Origin: an uncultured Bacteroidia bacterium | GTDB lineage: Bacteria; Bacteroidota; Bacteroidia; Bacteroidales; Prolixibacteraceae | NCBI GenBank assembly: GCA_903904515.1 | Contig: CAIVCR010000068.1 | Location: forward strand, 53,814 to 117,813 | Reading direction: 5' to 3' | Length of the DNA: 64,000 bases | Shown here: positions 1 to 8,100 of the stretch, one piece after another | Layout: every line of letters starts with the position of its first letter | Numbering within the stretch: the stretch's first letter is position 1 | Translations under genes and position numbers: made by a program | Notes under the pieces: generated by a model | What the model saw: only the letters and a program-made list of their open reading frames with translations | The model's database searches: none | Told to the model about the DNA's origin: nothing

Positions 1-661
1 GCATTAAGTCCCAGTGCTGTTCCATGATCAGTTGTTTTACCTCCGGAGCTTTGGCATAATCGATCGAGGCAATTACCACCTGGAAATACTGCCATGGATT
101 GGCGCCAGCCGGAAGCTGCTTCTCATACTCCTTGCGCGTCAAAGAAGATAATATTTTGGCATCGAGATGAAAAAAGTAGTCCAGACTCTCCTTCCACTGA
201 TCTTTCAGATTGGCCGGAGTCAAAATCAGAATACGCTTAATTTTCCCGCGTTGCACCAATTCCGAGATGATCAGACCAGCTTCAATGGTCTTTCCCAAAC
301 CAACATCATCGGCAATAAGCATCCGGGCCTCAGGTTTCTCCAAAGCTAATACGAGTGGAACCAACTGATAATTATACGGGATAACGGCAGACCGTTGTAA
401 ACTTAAAAAAGGTGCTGAACCATGCATCAGATCAAAACGATAGGCGTGCAATAGCATCCGTTGTGCATGGAAATCACCAATTTGGTCTTTGGAGATTTTG
501 TCAAGTTCCGCAGCTTTAATCTGCTCGACATCACGCAAGAAAACACGTTTGTCGTCAAAGTCTCCGTTGATTGGGGTGGCATATAATTCAATGTCATTAA
601 ATTCATCGATGCGCCACAGCCGATTGCGCATTTCGATGATCTGACCAAGTTGTAGATTCAT
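1..661 (-). CDS. SNF2-family DEAD/DEAH helicase, N-terminal part (cut by window edge)
   Basis: This gene is absent from the ORF track because its stop lies outside the window; I translated it by hand from the ATG at 661 through to base 1 (220 codons, open throughout). About residue 115 there is a helicase motif I, ADDVGLGKTIEAG, followed by LILTPANLKDQW (motif Ia), which is the signature of SNF2/SWI2 ATPases such as RapA and the DISARM helicase DrmD. The preceding 100 residues resemble the N-terminal region that DrmD-like proteins place before motif I. The family couples ATP hydrolysis to movement on DNA, in transcription recycling or phage defence. Class assignment is firm; the DrmD suggestion is an inference that needs the missing downstream half and neighbours. 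Confidence 0.8.
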   Translation of the reverse strand, partial: MNLQLGQIIEMRNRLWRIDEFNDIELYATPINGDFDDKRVFLRDVEQIKAAELDKISKDQIGDFHAQRMLLHAYRFDLMHGSAPFLSLQRSAVIPYNYQLVPLVLALEKPEARMLIADDVGLGKTIEAGLIISELVQRGKIKRILILTPANLKDQWKESLDYFFHLDAKILSSLTRKEYEKQLPAGANPWQYFQVVIASIDYAKAPEVKQLIMEQHWDLM

Positions 662-1065
662 AGTATTTAGGGGCACTTTAGGTACTTAATAATCAACCGT
701 TAGAAGGAATTAAAATCGTAAGAAGGTATAATATCCCCCAATGTAAAGCCCAGTTTTAACCCTTTAATGTGATAATGTCAAATGTAAGAAATTAAGAGTG
801 ACGAAAACCAATATCAAACATAAAATTTACATGTATAGACCCGGGGGTAATTTGGCAAGGTAGATTTATCCTGTGAGAAGGTGGAAAACCCTAATGATTA
901 ATTAAAATACAATGAGGATTGCTTGAATTTAATCGTTTATAACCTTTACCTTATTATGAAATATCCTTATACACCGGTGGGGTACTGTTTCACATAATCG
1001 GTACAATTTAACTCACCTTATTTTCCAATCATTATAGAACTAGACAATTACTTTATTGGATCTTC
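662..1065. other. Intergenic region, nothing recognised
   Basis: AT-rich spacer between two minus-strand genes. I see no ORF of note, no clear terminator and no consensus Bacteroidota promoter. A 12-mer, ttggcaaggtag, at 852 recurs at 2400. Confidence 0.5.
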
Positions 1066-1407
1066 TTATAGTGGCTGTTGGTCCAGTGGAGCCTCTCCCA
1101 GCCAAGATTTCAGTAATCTAACCTGGTAAATCAAGAATCGCACATACATGATCTCAGACATATCGTTTTCTGTTTGCTCTGGTAAACGCACCCTTCCACC
1201 TGTATATTTGATAAATCGGTTAATGGTTCCTTCCCTATCTTCATTGGCATCATCGATTTCATTCAACCTGTTCAGAACTTCATCAACAGTCATTCCACTA
1301 ACATCAAAATATTTCCTAACACCTATTATTAAATCTTCGTACTCAGAATTACCTAATCTTGAATAAACATTATCGAATAATTTATCTGTGAAGGCGTATG
1401 TTCCCAT
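1066..1407 (-). CDS. Hypothetical protein, 113 aa
   Basis: A small soluble acidic-to-neutral protein with no signal peptide or membrane segment. It starts MGTYAFTDKLFDN and ends SWLGEAPLDQQPL; the composition and a predicted helical character (MTVDEVLNRLNEIDDANEDREGT) look like a real protein, but I recognise no family. It is read away from the structured region to its right and toward the helicase at 661, about 400 bp downstream, so it could belong to the same accessory (possibly defence-related) cluster. The opposite-strand ORF at 1148-1366 is its shadow. Start codon chosen because the ORF has no earlier in-frame ATG. Confidence 0.55.
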   Translation of the reverse strand: MGTYAFTDKLFDNVYSRLGNSEYEDLIIGVRKYFDVSGMTVDEVLNRLNEIDDANEDREGTINRFIKYTGGRVRLPEQTENDMSEIMYVRFLIYQVRLLKSWLGEAPLDQQPL

Positions 1408-2138
1408 CGTTTAAATTTTAAGATTAATAATTAATGACTTAATAGAATATGAAATATTTAGTCTATATGAACATTTCAATCATCCTCAACTAAAATGGAG
1501 ATGAATCAACTTTGGCAAGGGAGAATCAATATAAAACGGGACAAGATACTCAATGGGACAAAGGTGTCCAATTTTCAAAGATCATCTTAGGTAATAAAAT
1601 TAAGTTCAATCGCTAAATCATTGTTTTATGTTATTTACTCCTAGGTGAAAATAAACAATGAGATACCCAATTCTCAATAATTACTATTTTTTCAATCCAG
1701 AATGCAAAGACATCTTTATGTTTTGAATATCAACATGTTATTTACTTATTGGATTTTCATTGTCCCATAGTTGGCCATCACCAAGAAGGCCAAATTCAAC
1801 CAGTTAAAGAGCGAACCCATCTATTAACATGCTGACAATCTATTTATTGATGAATCTCTGGGTATTGAGTTATCCAGGGATTTCTTGTTATGACCCATTG
1901 GCACATAGGCGACCATCTTAATATTCAAGTATTGGCACATTTATACATACTAAATATCTTGCAAATTATTAGCCTCATTGCTACCCAGTATAATATACAA
2001 ATGGGCAATTGGTGATCTTCAAAATCGACAATTTCATCAATTTTGCCTACTGCATATTTTCACTCTTAGTGACAATTATACCCCAATATTTACCATTATC
2101 TTCCGGAGTTCTAATTTCTTAAGTTGATGCCAACGAAA

Positions 2139-2165
2139 AAGGGTGTAGTACAATGCTACACCCTT
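2139..2165 (-). terminator. Perfect 10-bp hairpin, probable terminator on minus strand
   Basis: aagggtgtag and ctacaccctt pair perfectly around a 7-nt loop. Read on the minus strand the stem is followed at once by a T run (TTTTTC), as in an intrinsic terminator; on the plus strand there is no T run. It lies about 70 nt beyond the stop of the small ORF at 2237-2398. Confidence 0.55.
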
Positions 2166-2236
2166 AATCCTAATCTAATAGAGATTAATTGGCTGAATTT
2201 TTAATTTATTGTATAATCACCAAGTTGGACCTTTGG

Positions 2237-2398
2237 TCACAAACAACATATTTCTATAAAATCCTGGATGGAGGCATTTTGAAATGCCACACTTTTTTCG
2301 ATACTAATCATTAGTATAGGATCCCATATTAAATCATCCTCATAAAACTCCTCGATAATGGAATGTACTTTGTGATTGAATGGCCTTTTTAAGCCCAT
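2237..2398 (-). CDS. Short ORF, 53 aa, unknown (possibly a gene remnant)
   Basis: Hand-translated; too short for the ORF track. The frame reads MGLKRPFNHKVHSIIEEF and ends DFIEICCL; it is also open for about 24 codons upstream of the ATG without another start, so it may be the 3' end of a longer, truncated gene. The residue mix is protein-like and a hairpin with a T run follows about 70 nt downstream. No family recognised. It could equally be chance. Confidence 0.3.
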   Translation of the reverse strand: MGLKRPFNHKVHSIIEEFYEDDLIWDPILMISIEKSVAFQNASIQDFIEICCL

Positions 2399-2869
2399 AT
2401 TGGCAAGGTAGCAGTCCGATCTGAGCGAACTGAAAACACTATTCCGATCACCCGGCTTGAGGAGGGGTGAGCATTATAGGTCAATGAACTTGTAAAATAT
2501 TTTTTTGAAAGCCCCATTTGGTATTTAATTAATTTTCGCTTAAGTCATAATTCTTTATCAACAGTAAATATATAAAGATTGACGTAAATTTTACTTCCCA
2601 AAAATCAATTTTTATTTTACATCAATCCAAAAGCCACGCGGGTTATACAATTGAATATAATCACATTAGCACATCCCTCCGATGAACTTTGCAGCAAATA
2701 GTTTGTTGAATCTCTGTATCCTTACACTACGACTTAAATCCAACACGTTGGGAATCCTGTGTCGGATACCATGATCTATTGATTGGTTAGAAATGATTTA
2801 TGATCTGGCTAAAAGCTGAATTATTAATCTGACTGTAAATGGTTTAACTTAAATTAACACCTCTTTAAA

Positions 2870-4300
2870 ATGAAAAAACACACCCCCCGCTTTGACTGGA
2901 ACGGAATCGACCTGGAAGCGCTGCGCCTGGTGATGGACAAGCCCGCAGATAGTGCTATCGAGGCGATCTTTGAATCAAAATCGATGGAGCATCTGCGTAC
3001 CTTGCTGGTGGAGATGGCAGCGAACGACAGTTTGGTTTCCAATGAATTACCAAAACCCATGCACGATTTTGTACAGGAAGAATTGAGCATTCGCTTCTCT
3101 CCGGAGGACATAGAACTTTTTAAAGAGGCTCATGAAGTTTGGAAAGAGAAAGGTACTAAATTCATTCTTATTTTGCTATTCAGAGCCTTACCTTATACAT
3201 ACATGGCCGAAAAGCCGGCTAATGTACTTCGAATGACAAAGCTGCTTATTACTCAACCAGAACGAAGGGTCTTTGAAACTGCTCAGTTTGTGTTCGATGT
3301 TATGGACGAAAATTGGTGGGAGCCCGATAAAAGGGGAATTCTTACTGCATTAAAGGTCAGAATAATGCACGCAGCAATGCGAAAAGTGATTCTTGACAAT
3401 ACCTATGGCGAGGAGTGGAATGAGGCTTGGGGAAAACCCATCAGCCAGGAGGACCTGGTAGCTACAAACCAGGTGTTTTCGCTTGAATTCTTTAAGGGAA
3501 TGGAATTGCTGGGTGACCCGCTGACCCCTCAGGAACAGAAAGCATGGTTTCACACCTGGAAAACCATAGGCAGCATTATGGGTGTTCAGGACGATCTGCT
3601 CAGCAAAGATGTAGCCGAAGCATGGTCATTACAACATGCTGTTTATAACCATCTGTTTAGTGACAAAACAGTTTCCGGGATACCTTTAACAAAGGCCCTA
3701 GTCGAAACCCTGCACCATTTTCACCTGCCATTAAAGTTAATCCTGCTGGTAATGAAACGGATGCTTGCAGATGATCAATTCCCCGATTGTTTCGAACGTA
3801 TGCTTGGCCCATCCTATGAAAAAGATTTTCCTGAAGTTTTTTTCAAACCTAATACGGACGATGAAAAAATCGCTAATGATAAACTATTAAATACCCACTT
3901 AGTTGTCAATTTGAAGATATATCATCAAACCATACAGGATAAAAAGGGTGATTTTATTAAGAAAGCTCCAAATCAGGGAATTGTCGAACAACTGATGGCT
4001 CTGGTATTGAAAATCCTGTCCCTTCTTTTAAAACAAAAAACTATCCTGGAAATTCACCATGATAATCTTGATAAGGTTCTATACCCCAAAGGGGAAGATA
4101 AAACAATAGAAGAAATAGGAGAAGAGGTGATCATGGAATCGATGTCGGCGTTAAGCGGAATTATAATTGGCATTCTCTCCGTTCATTTCAGAGAAGGTAA
4201 ACAATCGGGTTTTAGAATACCTAAAACACTAAGGGCAAACTGGGCACGCACAGGAAAAAGGGGGAAATCATGGATCTGGAATATCGGAAATCGATTGTAA
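2870..4300 (+). CDS. MpaB/rubber-oxygenase-like protein (DUF2236 superfamily)
   Basis: A 476-residue protein without a signal peptide. The segment LKVRIMHAAMRKVIL (about residues 163-177) matches the Rxx-MHAxxR helix that carries haem ligands in the DUF2236/latex-clearing-protein family, and the surrounding region (WWEPDKRG; TNQVFSLEFFKGMELLG; WKTIGSIMGVQDDLL) is typical of that all-helical fold. Characterised members are the rubber oxygenase Lcp and fungal MpaB, which oxidatively cleave double bonds of isoprenoid chains; most bacterial members are uncharacterised. It overlaps the following methyltransferase by 31 bp, so the two are translated together and may modify the same lipid-like substrate. 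Substrate is unknown. Confidence 0.75.
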   Translation: MKKHTPRFDWNGIDLEALRLVMDKPADSAIEAIFESKSMEHLRTLLVEMAANDSLVSNELPKPMHDFVQEELSIRFSPEDIELFKEAHEVWKEKGTKFILILLFRALPYTYMAEKPANVLRMTKLLITQPERRVFETAQFVFDVMDENWWEPDKRGILTALKVRIMHAAMRKVILDNTYGEEWNEAWGKPISQEDLVATNQVFSLEFFKGMELLGDPLTPQEQKAWFHTWKTIGSIMGVQDDLLSKDVAEAWSLQHAVYNHLFSDKTVSGIPLTKALVETLHHFHLPLKLILLVMKRMLADDQFPDCFERMLGPSYEKDFPEVFFKPNTDDEKIANDKLLNTHLVVNLKIYHQTIQDKKGDFIKKAPNQGIVEQLMALVLKILSLLLKQKTILEIHHDNLDKVLYPKGEDKTIEEIGEEVIMESMSALSGIIIGILSVHFREGKQSGFRIPKTLRANWARTGKRGKSWIWNIGNRL

Positions 4301-5121
4301 GTTATTACGACAATACCCGCCTTGATTATCGGGTACTCTGGTTTGGTAAAAAGAACAGAGCCGTACACTTTGGCTATTACGACCATGAAGTAAGGTCTCA
4401 CTCATCGGCACTTTTAAATCTGAATAAGGTAATGGCTTTAAAAGGGGGAGTCAAAGACGGCGACATCATTCTTGACGCCGGATGTGGCCAGGGAGGAAGT
4501 TCTCTGTGGCTGGCTGAAAAATATGATGTTCAGGTGACAGGCATTACGTTGGTGCCACACCAGGTCAAGAAGGGGCAAAAAACGGCCCTCAAAAGTCAAT
4601 TGAACCATCGGGTGAAATTTTTTGAGCAGGATTATGCAAATACCAGCTTTAAAGACGAATCATTTTCGTTGATCTGGGCCTGTGAAAGTATGTGTCATGC
4701 AAAGGAGAAATTAAATTTCTACAAAGAGGCATTCAGATTGCTTAAGCCAGGGGGCCGATTGATTTGTGCCGATTATTTCAGAACGGAACGAATACTGCCT
4801 CCGGAAGGAGAAAAGCTTTTGCACGAATGGCTGGATGGCTGGTCAATAAATGATCTGGACACCTTTTCGGAACACAAGAGTAATGCTGAACAATGTGGTT
4901 TTATTCAATTTGAAATTGAAGATATCACCAAATTCACCAGGCCTTCACTCCGACACTTACACTCTATGGCAAGCAAATTATGGAAATTTGGCAGATTTCT
5001 GAAAGTTATCGGGCTTCGGAATAAGGTAAATCACGGGAATCACTACAGTTCCATCAAACAATTCGAGGCTTTGGAAAATAAGTTGTGGTATTATGGATTA
5101 TTATCTTTAAAAAAAGGTTGA
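4270..5121 (+). CDS. SAM-dependent class I methyltransferase
   Basis: A 283-residue Rossmann methyltransferase. Motif I is ILDAGCGQGGSSLWLAE (about residues 67-83), followed by the motif II/III area (EQDYANTSFKDESFSLIWACESMCH) and LLKPGGRLICADYF. The pattern and the CESMCH segment resemble the sterol C-24/gamma-tocopherol/cyclopropane-type small-molecule methyltransferases rather than nucleic-acid enzymes. It starts inside the 3' end of the oxygenase gene, and its stop is two bases before the ATG of the giant kinase, so the three form an operon. Likely methylates a prenyl or other hydrophobic small molecule; the substrate cannot be read from the sequence. Confidence 0.85.
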   Translation: MDLEYRKSIVSYYDNTRLDYRVLWFGKKNRAVHFGYYDHEVRSHSSALLNLNKVMALKGGVKDGDIILDAGCGQGGSSLWLAEKYDVQVTGITLVPHQVKKGQKTALKSQLNHRVKFFEQDYANTSFKDESFSLIWACESMCHAKEKLNFYKEAFRLLKPGGRLICADYFRTERILPPEGEKLLHEWLDGWSINDLDTFSEHKSNAEQCGFIQFEIEDITKFTRPSLRHLHSMASKLWKFGRFLKVIGLRNKVNHGNHYSSIKQFEALENKLWYYGLLSLKKG

Positions 5122-5123
5122 AA

Positions 5124-8100
5124 ATGAGTTCATCTGAAGGACAAATTATCCACTCTGGCTACACAGTAGTCAGATCGCTCTTTAAGAATGAGCGAAATGA
5201 GATTATCATGGCCCACCGCATCTCCGACAAAAAGAAAGTGGTTTTGAAACAATCTGTTTTGTTAAATGAAAATTTTTTAAAAATTTCAAAATTAGGTCAT
5301 GAATACGATATCCTTAAAGATATGGATCATGCAGGAATTCCGAAAGTTTTTGAGATTTTATTTGATGGCAAGACGGTTGCCATGGTTCAGGAGTACATCG
5401 ATGGAACAAACTTAAGAAAACTGATTTTCGAAAAGCAGATCAGTCGGACCGAGGCGCTGAACATCGCAATTCAACTTGCTGACATACTACACTATATCCA
5501 TCAAAATGGGGTAATCCACAAAGACATAAACTCCGGCAATCTCATGATTACAAAGGATGGCATCTTAAAATTACTCGATTTTGGCATTTCATCCAATCTT
5601 TACATCGAAACCAATGAAATTTTAAATGTCGATCAGATTGAAGGCACACTGACCTATATTTCACCTGAACAAACCGGCAGGACTGCCTATTCGGTAACTC
5701 ACAGCTGTGATTTTTATTCTTTTGGAGTGTTGCTCTACGAACTCCTGGCGGGTAAACCACCGTTCGATTCTATTGATCCACTTGAAGTCATCCATTTTCA
5801 TCTGTCCAGAAATCCGATTCCTTTGACCTCCATAATACCCGATTTACCCAAAGGATTGGACATGGTGGTTGCCAAGCTGATGGAAAAAAATCCGGATGAA
5901 AGGTATCATAGCGCCGCCGGATTAAAATCTGATCTTATGACCATCAGGAGGCACTACATTTCAAAAGAGCAATTACATAACTTCAAGGCCGGCTCAAAAG
6001 ATCAAATCGGGCACTACAAACAAAGCCAGAAATTATATGGCCGGGAAGATGAATTAAATGAATTGATAGGCTACTACAAAAATCTGCAACAACTAAAGTC
6101 GATGCTTATTTTGGTGGCAGGCTATTCCGGTGTTGGGAAATCGGAGCTGATCAGACATATTAAATTCCCGATTATTCAGGATAAGGGGACTTTTATCAGT
6201 GGAAAGTTCGATCAGTTTAAAAAAGATATCCCTTACTATGCCTTTATTGAAGCTATTCAGGAATTTATTAAAAATCTGCTGGCCGAATCTGCGGATAAAA
6301 TTAACCATTGGAGGGAGCGCATTACGGTAGCTTTAGGTGATAATGCCGGGTTAATCACCGAAGTAATCCCTCAGCTTTCAAGGATAATTGAAAAACAACC
6401 CTTAGTTCCTAAATTACAGCCGGCTGAGCAGGAAGCCCGGTTTCACATGGTGCTTCTCGATTTTATCTATGCTTTCAGCACTATTGAAAACCCGCTGGTC
6501 ATCTTTTTGGACGACCTTCAATGGGCTGACTTGTCTTCCCTGAACCTGGTCAAACGGATATTGGAAAATCCACGGCAGGAGAACATTCTGATTCTTGGGG
6601 CCTACCGCGATAATGAAGTTGAAAAAGGTCACCCGTTACTAATTACCTTAAAACAGATTAATGAATCAAATTGTCTGGTAAAAGTCATTCATATAATGCC
6701 CTTAAGCGAGGAGACCACCTGCCGGATAACCGCAGACTCATTCGGAATGGATCAGGTTCAGGCCAATGAATTAGGAAGTCATGTTTTTGGAAAAACCAAA
6801 GGCAATCCCTTCTTCATCCATAGCTTTCTAAAATCACTCTATGATAAAAAGCTGGTAAAAAAAGATTCGTCTGAAAAATGGATCTGGAAACAGCAAGAAA
6901 TTGATGAATTAGGCTATACCGACAACGTTATCGATCTGATGACAGAAGGACTGATTACCTTACCAAAACATACCCAGGAGATTCTGAAATATGCTGCAGT
7001 TCTTGGCAACACATTTAATCTCGCTGATCTGGCTGATATCACTGAAACATCACAAACAAAGGTTTACACCGACCTGAAGCCAGCCATTATTGGAGGCTAC
7101 ATCAACTCAAACGACAATAAATACAGGGCATTGGCATTAAGTTCATTCAGGAAGGATAGTCATCCTGATCATCAGTTTTCAGTTGAAACTGCCCGGTTTA
7201 CCTTTAGTCACGACAAAGTGCAGCAGTCGGCTTACAATTCAATAGCTTCCAACTCACTTGCCGCATTACATCTTCGGATCGGAAGATTACTCTTACAGAA
7301 CAGAGCCGAATCCTTTATCCAGGAGGGGATATTTGAATTATTAAATCATTTTGCAATAAGTTACCAGCTGATTGAAAATAAGAACGAAAAAGAGAGAATC
7401 GCTCAGCTATGTTTGATTGCAGGGAGAAAAGCCAAAGATTCGACCTCCTATAATTTCGGCGTCCATTTCTTAAAAGTGGCAAAATATTTACTCGGAAATA
7501 ACAGTTGGGAGAAGAACTACTCGCTGACTTATGATGTATTGTCGGAACTGGGAGAATGTGAATATTTAAATGACAATCAAATAGATGCTGAAATATATTT
7601 CAATGAAATAGTGGGTAATGCCCGCACAAAATTTGAAAAATTAAAAGTCTATTATATTCATTCATCCCTGTATCTGAAAATTGGAAATACCAGTGAATCA
7701 CTCCGCATTGGACTTGAAGCGGTAAAACTCTACGACATTCGCTTTCCTGAAAACAAAACAGCAATTAAGGTTGCAACTTTGTTTAAGATGGCAAAATACC
7801 TGTTTTCCTTCTCCACTAAATACAGAAACCCCGAACCTCTGTTCCACCTGCGGGACTGCAAGGATGAAGAAATTATTGCACTCAATAAATTTCTGATCGA
7901 CGTGGCTACAAGTGCCTACCAGCAGGATCAGAATCTGATGATGCTCGTGATCTTCAAGATAGTTAAATTATATCTCGAAAAAGGATTTACTGATGCCAGT
8001 GGCTGGGGGTTCTCCGGATTTTCGGTGGTTGTTCTCTCTGCCCTGAAGATGCAAAAAAGAGGGTTTAACCTTTGGGAAATCACCATGAAGCTTCACCAGA

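Larger units (their letters stand above)
1408..2869. other. 1.4 kb AT-rich region, largely non-coding
   Basis: No ORF over 60 codons. It holds a short minus-strand ORF (2237-2398), a perfect hairpin (2139-2165), and scattered related words: tttggcaagg at 1511, ttggcaaggtag at 2400, gggacaa twice near 1538-1562, and an approximate inverted pair (attttcaaagatcatc near 1574; its near-reverse complement near 2005). This looks like decayed accessory DNA, but I cannot identify the element it came from. Confidence 0.4.

Noticed and set aside
2391-2480. Remnant of an IS21-type element end
   Set aside because: The ctgag/gaactgaaaac words are suggestive, but the same bases form the upstream extension of the small ORF and no transposase trace was found.
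4183-4401. Other-strand ORFs overlapping the oxygenase and kinase genes
   Set aside because: Shadows of the long plus-strand coding sequences.
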